Source: an uncultured Sutterella sp. (GTDB taxonomy: Bacteria; Pseudomonadota; Gammaproteobacteria; Burkholderiales; Burkholderiaceae_F). Taken from it: a stretch of 26,154 bases of DNA. Location of the stretch: contig CAAGKD010000142.1 in NCBI GenBank assembly GCA_900770335.1, positions 1 through 26,154 on the forward strand, written 5' to 3'. A model generated the notes under the pieces. The model was not told the DNA's origin. It ran no database searches and saw only the letters and a list, made by a program, of their open reading frames with translations. Numbering within the stretch: the stretch's first letter is position 1; each line of letters starts with the position of its first letter. A program made the position numbers and the translations under genes. Positions 17,889-26,143 of this stretch are shown here, piece by piece.

Positions 17889-18830
17889 TCAGGCAGACCT
17901 GATCGCTCCGTGCGGATGCGCTTCGAGCCATTCGCCGATCGCGGTGCGCAGGGCGTGCTTCATGTAAAGCGCCGTCGCGGGAAGCTCCGCGTCCCTTCGG
18001 CTCGCGAACGCTCCCGTGAGAGGAGCAAGCGCGAGCCGCTCGCGGGGCAGCGCCGCAAGACGCCCCGCGAGCGGGGGCTCCTCGAGGATCGAGAGCGGCG
18101 AGATGCTCACGGCGTCCGCCCCCTCGATGAGCGAGGCGTAGGCGTGCATGTCGCAGCAGGTGATGCGGGCGGGCGTCGGAATGCCGAGCTTTGCGGCGAC
18201 CTCCGCGACCTCACCCCGGGCGACCTCGGGTCGGTTCGTGGTGAGCCATTCGGACCGGGCGAGGATCTGCGGATCGGCGCCGCAGAGAATCGGGTGCCCC
18301 CTGCGCGCGACGAGGCCGTACCCGACGGTGAAGAGGCTCTCGATGTCGAGCCTGCCGACCTCGCGCCGCGTGAGGTCGCTCAGGATTACGAGCGCAAGAT
18401 CGAGCTTGTCGGTGAGGATGAGGGGCGCCGCATCCGCGAAGAGCCCGCTCGAGAAGGTGAGCTCCGTTTCGGGAAAGCGCGTTCGGAAGGTCCGGACCGC
18501 CGAGCGGACGACCTCCGTCGGCACGGTCGGCGCGATCGCAACGCGAAGGCGGCTTCGCCGCAGGCGGCTCGCGTCCGCGATGACGCTTTCGGCGCGCTCG
18601 ACGTTCGCGAGAACCGCCTGGGCGCAGGGCAGGAGCCGCTCGCCCTCCTCGGTCGGCAGGAGCCCCCGTCCCGTGCGGATGAAGAGCGCCACGCCGCATT
18701 CACTCTCGAGCTGCGCGAGGGACTTCGTCACGGCGGACTGCGAGAGGTGCAGGGCGGCCGCGGCCGAGCGCACGCCGCCCGTCCGGACGATCTCGAGGAA
18801 GACCCGGAGCTGGCTGAGCTTCATCTGCAC
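17889..18830 (-). CDS. LysR-family transcriptional regulator
   Basis: The 313-residue product has the LysR winged helix-turn-helix at about residues 3-62 (LRVFLEIVRTGGVRSAAAAL, LSQSAVTKSLAQLE). A substrate-binding domain from about 90 onward starts LRVAIAPTVPTEVV. It probably senses a small molecule and controls the exporter gene upstream. I chose the GTG at 18830 because GAGGAGG lies 7 bases before it. The ATG at 18824 would be 13 bases away. The gene starts 16 bases after the LysE-type gene stops, so the two form an operon. Regulator downstream of its target on the same strand is less usual than the divergent layout. The ligand cannot be told from sequence. Confidence 0.93.
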   Translation of the reverse strand: MQMKLSQLRVFLEIVRTGGVRSAAAALHLSQSAVTKSLAQLESECGVALFIRTGRGLLPTEEGERLLPCAQAVLANVERAESVIADASRLRRSRLRVAIAPTVPTEVVRSAVRTFRTRFPETELTFSSGLFADAAPLILTDKLDLALVILSDLTRREVGRLDIESLFTVGYGLVARRGHPILCGADPQILARSEWLTTNRPEVARGEVAEVAAKLGIPTPARITCCDMHAYASLIEGADAVSISPLSILEEPPLAGRLAALPRERLALAPLTGAFASRRDAELPATALYMKHALRTAIGEWLEAHPHGAIRSA

Positions 18831-18846
18831 CGGAGCGCCTCCTCGA

Positions 18847-19479
18847 TCAGGCCGAGAGGAGCGTAAGCACGGCGAGCGCGAGGAAGATGAGGGCGCTCAC
18901 GATGCCAAAGATCCGCTGGAAGCGTGGGCTTCTCATCCGGTCGGCGAGGCTTCCCGCGCAGAACGCGATCGCCGAGAAGACGACGACGGTCGTGACGAGG
19001 AACGTGGCGCCCTGGACGGCCATCTGGATCACGAGAGGGCGCCCAGAGAGGCCTTCGGGGATGAATTGCGGAAAGAAGGCGAGAAAGAAGATCAGGACCT
19101 TCGGGTTGGTCATGTTCATGAGCCAGCCGCGCAGCCAGAGCTTGACGGGCGAGAGCACCGTGACGGGGGCTGAGGGGCCGGATTCGCCCGCGCTTCTCGC
19201 CGACTGCCAGGCGCCCCAGGCGAGGTACGCGAGGTAGCACGCGCCGGCGATGCGGATGCCGAGCATGAGGCCGGGCTGCGCGGTGATGAGCACAGAGATG
19301 CCGAAGACCGCGAGAAGCGTCTGGCACAGCAGCCCCGTGCAGAGCCCCGCGACGACGAGCAGCCCCGCGCGGGCGCCGAAGAGCGTGCTCTGCGCGAGCA
19401 CGAAGAGGTTGTCCGGTCCCGGGGCGACGGCGAGCACCGCGCTCACGGAGAGAAAGGAGAGCCAGAGGGAGAGTTCCAT
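18847..19479 (-). CDS. LysE/RhtB-family amino acid exporter
   Basis: LysE/RhtB proteins export amino acids or related molecules across the inner membrane. The 210-residue product has the normal length and about six hydrophobic segments. The family signature lies near the N-terminus: VAPGPDNLFVLAQSTLFGAR, then AGLLVVAGLCTG. LMNMTNPKVLIFFLAFFPQF near the middle is also typical. The ATG at 19479 gives the standard MELSLWLSFLSV start. The open frame runs further upstream without conserved features. It heads a two-gene operon with a LysR regulator. A -10 box and a LysR-type palindrome lie upstream. Confidence 0.94.
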   Translation of the reverse strand: MELSLWLSFLSVSAVLAVAPGPDNLFVLAQSTLFGARAGLLVVAGLCTGLLCQTLLAVFGISVLITAQPGLMLGIRIAGACYLAYLAWGAWQSARSAGESGPSAPVTVLSPVKLWLRGWLMNMTNPKVLIFFLAFFPQFIPEGLSGRPLVIQMAVQGATFLVTTVVVFSAIAFCAGSLADRMRSPRFQRIFGIVSALIFLALAVLTLLSA

Positions 19480-19552
19480 CGGGAAGGCCTGCGGGTGAGG
19501 GAAAGCGTTTGCTTCGGAAGCGACGCCGGGGCGCGCTCGAACTGCCAGAGGC

Positions 19553-19558
19553 AGTGTA
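19553..19558 (-). promoter_or_regulatory. Candidate -10 box for the exporter-regulator operon
   Basis: The minus strand reads TACACT, four of six matches to TATAAT including the key T, A and final T. The -35 region is poor, as is common at promoters that need a LysR-type activator. The predicted start is near 19546, about 66 bases before the exporter ATG. Confidence 0.4.
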
Positions 19559-19605
19559 GAAACTCCGCTGGGCCGGCCGCACGGAAGTGATGATGGTTTT
19601 TCTTG

Positions 19606-19620
19606 TTGGTCGTTCACCAA
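19606..19620. promoter_or_regulatory. Candidate LysR-type binding site (T-N11-A)
   Basis: TTGGTCGTTCACCAA is a perfect 5-bp inverted repeat with a 5-base spacer and contains the T-N11-A pattern of LysR recognition sites. Its centre (19613) lies about 67 bases upstream of the predicted transcription start, close to the -65 position typical of such sites. Confidence 0.5.
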
Positions 19621-19640
19621 ACGGAAACGGGCGGGATGAA

Positions 19641-19680
19641 GAAAACGCCCGGGGCGCGCGCTGCGTCGCCGGGCGTTTTC
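19641..19680. terminator. Bidirectional terminator after tolA
   Basis: GAAAACGCCCGG (19641-19652) pairs perfectly with CCGGGCGTTTTC (19669-19680). The stem has A/T at its base on both sides. It lies 19 bases beyond the tolA stop and ends the tol operon on the minus strand. Confidence 0.85.
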
Positions 19681-19699
19681 AACGGGTTTCGTCAGGCCG

Positions 19700-21031
19700 T
19701 CACTGCTTGTCCTCGACCGGATCGAAGGCGAGCGTGATCTCGCGGGGCATGTCGCGGCCGGCCTCGGGGCGCGGCAGCGGGTTGCAGCTGCGGATCGCGC
19801 GCGCGACGGCCGAGTCGTAGGCGGGCCAGCCAGAAGGCTTGACGAGGCGGGGCGCGCCGACCTGCTCGCCCGTCGGCAGCAGCTTCAGGGCGTACTCGGC
19901 GCGGTAGCGTCCGCGCTGCGTCGACGACGGAACGTCGATCGTAATGCGCTGCCGGATGCAGGCGCGGACCTTGTTGGACCAGGTCGCGAGGGCCGTTCCT
20001 GTGAGGCTGCGGCGGAAGTTCTGCGCGTTGCCGCCGGGCGCTCCAGAGCGCTGCGCGTTCGGGTCGACCTTGGCGGAGAGGCGCGCGAGCTCCTGCTGCC
20101 GGGCCTTCTGCATGACGCGGCGGCGCTCGGCCTCCTGCTCGCGGGCCTTCTGCTCGGCCGCGACGCGCTTGGCCTCCTTGCGGGCGGCCTCCTCCTGCGC
20201 GCGCCTCTCCGCTTCGGCGTGAAGCTCGTCGGCGACGCGGCGGGCCTCCGCCTCGGCCTTGAGGCGGTTCTCCTCCTCGAGGCGGGCGGCCTCGGCCTTC
20301 CTGGCCTCCTCGGCGACGCGCGCCTCTTCGGCGCGGCGGGCCTCCTCGGCCTTGCGCTCCTCTTCGGCGCGGCGCGCCGCTTCGGCGATCCGCTCCTGCG
20401 CGAGACGCTCCTCCTCGAGGCGCCTCTGCTCCTCCTCGGCCTTGCGGCGCTCCGCCTCGATGGCCTCCTGGCGCATGCGCTCGATCTCCTCGGCGCGCGC
20501 GCGCTCCTGCGCGATGCGCTCGGCCTCAGCGCGGCGGGCCTCAAGCTCCTCCTGCGCGGCGCGGGCGAGCCGCTCGCTCTCAAGGCGCTGCGCCTCGGCG
20601 GCCTCCTTCGCGGCGATCTCCTCGGGCGTTGGGGAGGGAGGCGGGGGCGGCGTCTCGGGCTCGGGGGCGGGCGCTGGCTCAGGTTCAGGTTCTGGCTGGG
20701 GCTCGGGCGTCGGTTCTGGACTGGGCTCCGGCTCGGGCGCCGGGCGCGAGGCCTCCGGGGGCGTCTCCTGCTCCTTCGCCTCGTCGCGGCCGGCCTCCTC
20801 GGGCAGGCGCTCGGCGACACCCTCGGGGTCCGACCCGGCAGAGATCTCCTCGGGCGCCCAGAGCTCGGCGTAGACCGCCTCCGGGGCGGTGTTCCACTGG
20901 AACGCCGAGAAGAGCCCCGCGAAAAGGGCGCCGTGCACCGCCAGGGAGAGCGCAACGGCGGGGACGGAGTCCCTGCGGTCCTCCCTCAGGTATCGCTCGC
21001 GGTTGATCCGATCTTCGGTGAGCTTCTCCAT
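19700..21031 (-). CDS. tolA: TolA, periplasm-spanning protein of the Tol system
   Basis: TolA links the inner membrane motor TolQR to TolB-Pal at the outer membrane and helps the envelope constrict at division. The 443-residue product has one membrane segment at about 23-44 with S29-x3-H33, the Ser/His pair by which TolA engages TolQR. A Pro-Glu-Pro rich stretch lies at about 91-135. A long charged helix rich in Ala, Glu and Arg follows at about 137-330. The globular C-terminal domain begins near 345, with WSNKVRACIRQRI and a TonB-like AYDSAVARAI. The ATG has GAGGAGG 5 bases upstream and lies 10 bases after tolR. It is followed by a terminator, not by tolB. Confidence 0.94.
   Translation of the reverse strand: MEKLTEDRINRERYLREDRRDSVPAVALSLAVHGALFAGLFSAFQWNTAPEAVYAELWAPEEISAGSDPEGVAERLPEEAGRDEAKEQETPPEASRPAPEPEPSPEPTPEPQPEPEPEPAPAPEPETPPPPPSPTPEEIAAKEAAEAQRLESERLARAAQEELEARRAEAERIAQERARAEEIERMRQEAIEAERRKAEEEQRRLEEERLAQERIAEAARRAEEERKAEEARRAEEARVAEEARKAEAARLEEENRLKAEAEARRVADELHAEAERRAQEEAARKEAKRVAAEQKAREQEAERRRVMQKARQQELARLSAKVDPNAQRSGAPGGNAQNFRRSLTGTALATWSNKVRACIRQRITIDVPSSTQRGRYRAEYALKLLPTGEQVGAPRLVKPSGWPAYDSAVARAIRSCNPLPRPEAGRDMPREITLAFDPVEDKQ
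20627..20761 (-). repeat. Simple repeats encoding the Pro-Glu-Pro linker of TolA
   Basis: Degenerate repeats of hexamers such as CCGGAG and CCAGAA encode runs of PEPEP and, towards the end, PPPPP. The stretch makes a stiff extended linker between the membrane segment and the long helix. It is also a likely spot for slippage and length change between strains. Confidence 0.7.
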
Positions 21032-21041
21032 GAAGCCCTCC

Positions 21042-21473
21042 TCAGCGCGCGGCGGCGGACCGCTCGACCTTGAGGGAGAGCCCGACGCGCTCGATCTCGG
21101 CCGCCTGGAGCGCCTTCATGACGTTGATGACGTCCTCGTAGCGGACGTCCTTGTCCGCGGCGATCACGACCGGCGTCTTCGCGTTCCCGTCCTGGGCGCT
21201 CCTCACCGCGGCGACGAGTCCGGGCATGTCGGTCGGGGTCATGTCCTTGCCGGAGCGCAGCGAGAGCCGTCCGTCGGGATAGACGATCACCTCGATCACC
21301 TTCTCGGGGGCGTTCGAGGCCTTGTTGACCGAGGGCAGGTTCACGACGCTCGGATTCACGAAGGGCGCGGCCACCATCAGGATGACCACGAGCACGAGCA
21401 TCACGTCGATGTAGGGAACGACGTTGATCTCGGCCATCAGGCCGCGGCGGCGGCCGCCTTGACGAAGCGACAT
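21042..21473 (-). CDS. tolR: TolR, inner membrane protein of the Tol system
   Basis: TolR is the ExbD-type partner of TolQ in the proton-driven motor. From the ATG at 21473 the product has 143 residues: MSLRQGGRRRGLMAEINVVP, then one membrane segment with the essential D23 in YIDVMLVLVVILMV, then a periplasmic domain. The frame opens 13 codons earlier, but that start would lie inside the end of tolQ region and lacks the conserved N-terminus. GGGAG lies upstream of the chosen start, 16 bases after the tolQ stop. Confidence 0.96.
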   Translation of the reverse strand: MSLRQGGRRRGLMAEINVVPYIDVMLVLVVILMVAAPFVNPSVVNLPSVNKASNAPEKVIEVIVYPDGRLSLRSGKDMTPTDMPGLVAAVRSAQDGNAKTPVVIAADKDVRYEDVINVMKALQAAEIERVGLSLKVERSAAAR

Positions 21474-21489
21474 GGCGCTTTTCTCCCGG

Positions 21490-22161
21490 TCAGCCGCGCG
21501 TCTGGCGGTCAAGAATGTTGATGAACTCCTCGCTGAACCCGTCGATGCGGTTGGAGAGCCTCACGACGCGGTTGTTGAAGTAGTTGTAGGCCGCCACCGC
21601 GGGGATGGCCGCGAAGAGGCCGATCGCGGTTGCAACGAGCGCCTCGGCGATGCCCGGGGCGACGACCGCGAGGCTCGCGTTCTCGAGGGTCGACAGGCCC
21701 GTGAAGGCGTTCATGATGCCCCAGACCGTGCCGAAGAGGCCGATGTAGGGCGAGGTCGAGCCGATCGAGGCGAGAAGGGGCAGGCCGCTCTCGAGGTGAT
21801 CCATCTCGCGGGTGAAGACCGCGCGCATGGCGCGCGAGACGCGGTTGACGACGTCGCCGCCGCTCGCCTGGCGCTGCTTCATGAACTCGCTCATGCCCGC
21901 CGCGAAGATCCGCTCCTCCATGCCGGCGGCGTCGCGCGAGCGGTTCGCCGTCTCGAGGAGCTTCGTGAGTTCCGTGCCGCTCCAGAAGCGCGACTCGAAG
22001 TCGTCCGTCTGGCGCGCGGCGCGCGAGAGGGCGAGGAACTTGCGGAAGATGACCGTCCAGCTCGCCAGCGAGAGGACGATGAGGATCGAGAGGACGATCT
22101 TCACGACGATGCTCGCGTTCGAGACGAGCGTGAGGATCGAGAGATCAGCGGATGCGTTCAT
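21490..22161 (-). CDS. tolQ: TolQ, proton channel of the Tol system
   Basis: TolQ is the ExbB-type membrane protein that forms the proton channel with TolR. The 223-residue product has three membrane segments at about 18-38, 130-152 and 165-190. The second and third carry ASIGSTSPYIGLFGTVWGIM and ALVATAIGLFAAIPAVAAYN, both family signatures. A basic cytoplasmic loop lies between the first and second. The ribosome binding site is weak. It lies 71 bases after ybgC and 16 bases before tolR, so the genes form one operon. Confidence 0.96.
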   Translation of the reverse strand: MNASADLSILTLVSNASIVVKIVLSILIVLSLASWTVIFRKFLALSRAARQTDDFESRFWSGTELTKLLETANRSRDAAGMEERIFAAGMSEFMKQRQASGGDVVNRVSRAMRAVFTREMDHLESGLPLLASIGSTSPYIGLFGTVWGIMNAFTGLSTLENASLAVVAPGIAEALVATAIGLFAAIPAVAAYNYFNNRVVRLSNRIDGFSEEFINILDRQTRG

Positions 22162-22232
22162 TTTTCAGACCGATGGAAGCGGAGGGATGCGGATGGCTGG
22201 GAAAACTGCGGGGGCGTCCCGGGGGCGGGCCC

Positions 22233-22658
22233 TCAGGACGGATCGCCGATGAGCGCGGCGATGCGCGCGTGAAGCGCTTCGGGCATCTCGCAAGGCGCAA
22301 GCGTGCGGCGGCTCACGCACCCGACGCGGACCTCACCCTCGGTGATGACCTCGTCGCCGCGCAGCACGTTCTGCTCGAAGACGATCGAGGCGCGCCTCAG
22401 GGCCTTCACGCGGGTGACGACCGTGAGGTCGTCGTCGAGCCGCGCGGCGCGCCGGTAGCGGATCGAGACGTTCGCCGCGACGAAGATCCGTCCGTCGGGG
22501 CTTTCGAGCTCGGCGGCCTGGGAGACGTTCAGGGCGCGCATCATGTCGGAGCGGGCGCGCTCCATGTACTTGAGGTAGTTGCTGTGGTAGACGATGCCGC
22601 CGGCATCGGTGTCCTCCCAGTAGATGTGCACCGGGAGGCGGGCAGCGTATTCGGACAT
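22233..22658 (-). CDS. ybgC: Acyl-CoA thioesterase YbgC
   Basis: YbgC is a hotdog-fold thioesterase found at the head of tol operons, acting on short or acyl-CoA and ACP thioesters. The 141-residue product has the signature WEDTDAGGIVYHSNYLKYME, with catalytic D18. The start at 22658 gives MSEYAARLPVHIYWEDTD, a normal N-terminus. A longer frame from 22763 adds 35 Arg/Pro-rich residues that look unconserved. No clear ribosome binding site precedes either start. Confidence 0.95.
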   Translation of the reverse strand: MSEYAARLPVHIYWEDTDAGGIVYHSNYLKYMERARSDMMRALNVSQAAELESPDGRIFVAANVSIRYRRAARLDDDLTVVTRVKALRRASIVFEQNVLRGDEVITEGEVRVGCVSRRTLAPCEMPEALHARIAALIGDPS

Positions 22659-22727
22659 GACTGTTGAGGAAGTCGGATGGGCCCGCCGGGGCGCGGCCCG
22701 CGGGCGGAGGATGACGGTCGCGAAGGC

Positions 22728-22774
22728 GCCGGGCGCGCTTCGCGCGCCCGGCCTCCGGAGCATCCCGTAGTATA
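22728..22774 (-). promoter_or_regulatory. -10 box and 5' hairpin of the ybgC-tol operon
   Basis: The minus strand reads TATACT at 22774-22769 in GC-rich DNA. Transcription would begin near 22762. Right after that, GCCGGGCGCGC (22752-22742 on the minus strand) pairs with its perfect complement (22738-22728) around a 3-base loop. The RNA would thus start with an 11-bp GC hairpin. No good -35 box is seen. Confidence 0.4.
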
Positions 22775-22862
22775 GGGACTTGCCGCCGGGGCCTTCCTGC
22801 GGCGTGCGCCCTGAAGGCGCAACGAATCTTGAGCGAGAGAAAAGCGGTCCGAAGGAGAGGGG

Positions 22863-25169
22863 ATGAGCGGCGAATCGAAGAGTCCTGCGCGCGGGGGCGT
22901 CCTGCGCCGCATCTCATCCCTTCCGACCGGGCGGGCCGCGCTCGCCTCGGCCGCGCTCGTAGCGATCGCGGTCGCCGCGCTCGGCCTCGCGCTCCCTGAC
23001 GCGCCCTCAAGCCCGCGGCCGCTCGAGGAGTACGCAACGAACACGATCTTCACGGCCTTCGGCTCGAGAAGCCCGAGGACGCTCGATCCGCAGCGCTCCT
23101 ATTCGGCTGACGAGACCGCCTACACCTACTCGATTCTCGAGCCGCCCTACCAGTACGCATACCTGAAGCGCCCCTACGTTCTCGAGCCGAGGACCGCGGA
23201 GTCGATCGCCCGGGCGCGCTACTACGACGCCGCGGGCGAGGAGCTTCCCGAGGACGCCGATCCCGCGCTCGTCGCCGAGTCGCGCTACGAGATCCGCATC
23301 CGTCCGGGGATCCGCTACGCCCCGCACCCGTGCTTCGCGAAGGACGCGGCCGGCCGGCCTCTCTACTGGAGTCTTTCCGAGGAGGAGGCCGCGCGCGTGC
23401 GCAGCCCCTTCGACCTCCCGCAGACGGGCACGCGCGAACTCACCTCGCGCGACTACGCCCGCGGCATCCGCCGCATCGCAAGCCCGCGCGTGGTGAGCCC
23501 GATCCTCGGCGCCATGAGCGAGCGCATCATCGGCCTGCGCGAGTACGCCGAGGCGCTGCGCAAGCGCTGGGCGGAGCAGCGCGCGAAGGAGGGCGAGGAC
23601 GCCTGGCTCGATCTCATGGGGCTGCCGCTCGCGGGCGTCGAGACCCCGGACGACCGGACGCTGCGCATCCGCGTGCGCGGCAAGGATCCGCAGTTCCCCT
23701 ACTGGCTCGCGATGACGTTCTTCGCGCCTGTTCCCGAGGAGGCCGAGCGCTTCTACGCGCAGCCCGGGCTCAGGGCGAACAACGTCTCGCTCGACACCTG
23801 GCCCGTCGGAACGGGCGCCTTCCGGATGCGCGAGTTCCTCGAGAACCGCCGCCACGTGCTCGAGCGCAACCCCCTCTACCGGCACGGCGTCTACCCCTGC
23901 GAGGGCGCGCCCGGGGACCGCGAGGCGGGGCTTCTCGAGGACTGCGGCAGGCCTCTTCCGCTCGTCGACCGCGTGGTCTTCGAGGTCGAGAAGGAGTCGA
24001 TGCCGCTTCAGGCGAAGTTTCTCGCGGGCTACTACGACAACCCCTTCATCGAGCGCACGGACACGGGGCTGGGCTTCATCGTCGCCGCGCAGGACGATCC
24101 GGAGAAGGCGGATCTCTACGCCGAGCGCGGCCTGCGCTTTCCCGAGACCGTCCAGACGAGCCTCTGGTACCTCGGCTTCAACTGGCTCGATCCGGTCGTC
24201 GGCGGCGGCCGGACGCCCGAGGAGGCGCGCCGGAGCCGCCTGCTTCGCCAGGCGATCGCGATCGCCGTCGACTGGGAGGAGAACCTCGCGATCTTCCAGA
24301 GAAACCAGGGGCGGCCCGCGCACGGGCCCATTCCGCCAGGACTCTTCGGCTGGCGCGACGACGGCCCGTCGGCCTTCAATCCGGTCGTCTACAACCGCGA
24401 CGCCTCGGGCCGGGCGGTGAGAAAGCCCGTCGAGGAGGCGAAGCGCCTGCTCGCGCTCGCGGGCTACCCCGACGGACGGGACGCCCGGACGGGCGAGCCG
24501 CTCGTGCTCTGCTTCGACTACCAGAACGCCGCGCAGGGCTCGAGCGCGTACCTCTCGTGGTACCAGCGCCAGCTCGCGAAGATCGGCATCCAGCTCGAGA
24601 TCCGCGCGACCGACTACAACCGCTTCCAGGAGAAGATGAGCAAGGGCGCCGCGCAGCTCTTTCTCTGGGGCTGGAACGCGGACTACCCGGACGCGGAGAA
24701 CTTCCTCTTCCTCTTCTACGGCCCGAACGGCAAGGCGAGGCACGAGGGAGAGAACGCCGCGAACTACGAGAACCCCGCCTTCGACCGGAACTTCGAGCGC
24801 ATGCGCGCGCTCGCCGACGGCCCGGAGAAGGCCGAGCTCATCGACCGCATGATCCGCACGCTTCAGGAGGACGAGCCCGTGCTCTTCGGATACTTCCCGC
24901 CGGGCGCGGCGGCCTGCCACGCCTGGCTCGGCAACGCCCGGCCCTCGGGGATGGTGCAGAACGCCCTGCAGTACATGAAGGTCGACGCCGAGGCCCGCCT
25001 TGAGGCGATCCGCGCGTGGAACCGTCCGGTGCTCTGGCCTCTCGGAGTCATCCTCTTCGCGCTCCTCATGCTCGCGCACGGCGCGGCAAGGCTCGCGGAG
25101 AAGCGCGGCGAAGGGCGCCTGAGGCCGCCCGCGGACGAGGACGGGACCGAAAGGGGAGGCGCGCGATGA
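22863..25169 (+). CDS. Peptide-type ABC substrate-binding protein (family 5), anchored at both ends
   Basis: The product has 768 residues, compared with about 540 for common OppA/DppA proteins. Family 5 features include FGSRSPRTLDPQRSY after the N-terminal anchor, TWPVGTGAFRMREF near 317, LRQAIAIAVDW near 461 and a late LFLWGWNADYPDAENFLFLF. Residues about 25-44 form a membrane segment after a basic N-terminus, with no lipobox. A second membrane segment lies at about 725-744, followed by a basic tail. The binding domain therefore probably faces the periplasm, held at both ends. AAGGAG lies 5 bases before the ATG. The stop overlaps the permease start (ATGA), so the two are translationally coupled. 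The substrate is unknown; peptides are the family's usual cargo. Confidence 0.88.
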   Translation: MSGESKSPARGGVLRRISSLPTGRAALASAALVAIAVAALGLALPDAPSSPRPLEEYATNTIFTAFGSRSPRTLDPQRSYSADETAYTYSILEPPYQYAYLKRPYVLEPRTAESIARARYYDAAGEELPEDADPALVAESRYEIRIRPGIRYAPHPCFAKDAAGRPLYWSLSEEEAARVRSPFDLPQTGTRELTSRDYARGIRRIASPRVVSPILGAMSERIIGLREYAEALRKRWAEQRAKEGEDAWLDLMGLPLAGVETPDDRTLRIRVRGKDPQFPYWLAMTFFAPVPEEAERFYAQPGLRANNVSLDTWPVGTGAFRMREFLENRRHVLERNPLYRHGVYPCEGAPGDREAGLLEDCGRPLPLVDRVVFEVEKESMPLQAKFLAGYYDNPFIERTDTGLGFIVAAQDDPEKADLYAERGLRFPETVQTSLWYLGFNWLDPVVGGGRTPEEARRSRLLRQAIAIAVDWEENLAIFQRNQGRPAHGPIPPGLFGWRDDGPSAFNPVVYNRDASGRAVRKPVEEAKRLLALAGYPDGRDARTGEPLVLCFDYQNAAQGSSAYLSWYQRQLAKIGIQLEIRATDYNRFQEKMSKGAAQLFLWGWNADYPDAENFLFLFYGPNGKARHEGENAANYENPAFDRNFERMRALADGPEKAELIDRMIRTLQEDEPVLFGYFPPGAAACHAWLGNARPSGMVQNALQYMKVDAEARLEAIRAWNRPVLWPLGVILFALLMLAHGAARLAEKRGEGRLRPPADEDGTERGGAR

Positions 25170-26143
25170 TCAGCTATCTGCTGCGCCGAATCGCCTACGG
25201 CGCGCTCATCCTCGTCGGCGTGAACCTGCTCACCTTCGTGCTCTTCTTCGCCGTCAACACGCCCGACGACATGGCCCGGCTCAACCTCGGAGGCCGGCGC
25301 GTCACGGCCGAGGCGATCGAGGCCTGGAAGGCCGCGCGCGGGCTCGACCGGCCGCTCTTCATCAACGAGCGCGCCGAAGGCGTCGCCAAGCTCACGGACA
25401 CGATCTTCTGGACGCGAAGCGCGCCGCTTCTTGCGCTCGACTTCGGCCGGAGCGACTCGGGCCGCGACATCGGCCACGAGATTCGCACGCGCATGTGGCC
25501 CTCGCTCGCTCTCGCGGTCCCGACCTTCATCCTCGGGCTCATCGTCGTGCTCGGCTGGTCGCTTCTCGTGGTCCTTCTCCGGCGCACGCGCGTCGAGGCG
25601 GCGGCCGTGGGGCTCTCGGTCGCATTGATGTCCGTCTCGTCGCTCTTTTACATCATCGTCGGCCAGTGGCTCTTCTCGAAGGTGATGCGGCTCGCCCCGG
25701 TCTCGGGCTGGGCGGAGGGGCCGGGGATGATCGCCTTCCTGATCCTTCCCGTCGCGATCGCAGTCTTCTCGCGCCTGGGCGGCGACACGCTCCTGTACCG
25801 TGCGATGCTTCTCGAGGAGCTCGGGCGCGACTACGTGCGCGCCGCGCGCGCGCGGGGCCTCACGGAGGGCGAGGTGCTGCGGCGCCACGTCCTGCGAAAC
25901 GCCCTCCTGCCGGTCATCACCTCCTCGGTCGCCGTGATTCCGATGCTCTTCATGGGAAGTCTCATCATGGAGAACTTCTTCGGCATCCCGGGGCTCGGGA
26001 GCTACACGCTCGACGCCCTGGCCGCGCAGGACTTCTCCGTCGTGCGAACGATGGTCTTCCTCGGAACGCTCGCCTACATCGCCGGCCTCATCCTCACCGA
26101 CTTCGTCTACGCCTGGGCGGATCCCCGTATCCGCGTCGCCTGA
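25166..26143 (+). CDS. ABC transporter permease, DppB/OppB family
   Basis: The 325-residue product is the first membrane subunit of a peptide-type importer. It starts MISYLLRRIAYGALILVGVN, the common N-terminus of this family, and has about six membrane segments at roughly 9-30, 113-137, 145-170, 185-205, 245-270 and 290-312. The coupling (EAA) loop reads ELGRDYVRAARARGLTEGEV and is followed by RRHVLRNALLPVIT. IMENFFGIPGLGSYTLDAL is also typical. It starts inside the stop of the binding-protein gene. The second permease and ATPase genes are expected beyond the window. Confidence 0.94.
   Translation: MISYLLRRIAYGALILVGVNLLTFVLFFAVNTPDDMARLNLGGRRVTAEAIEAWKAARGLDRPLFINERAEGVAKLTDTIFWTRSAPLLALDFGRSDSGRDIGHEIRTRMWPSLALAVPTFILGLIVVLGWSLLVVLLRRTRVEAAAVGLSVALMSVSSLFYIIVGQWLFSKVMRLAPVSGWAEGPGMIAFLILPVAIAVFSRLGGDTLLYRAMLLEELGRDYVRAARARGLTEGEVLRRHVLRNALLPVITSSVAVIPMLFMGSLIMENFFGIPGLGSYTLDALAAQDFSVVRTMVFLGTLAYIAGLILTDFVYAWADPRIRVA

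Noticed and set aside
20627..20761. Regular repeats in tolA considered as a CRISPR or tandem repeat locus
   Set aside because: The repeats are short, degenerate and in frame, and encode a Pro-Glu-Pro linker. There are no spacers.
20219..21073. Plus-strand frames opposite tolA
   Set aside because: They mirror the repeats of the TolA linker and helix and have no known domain.
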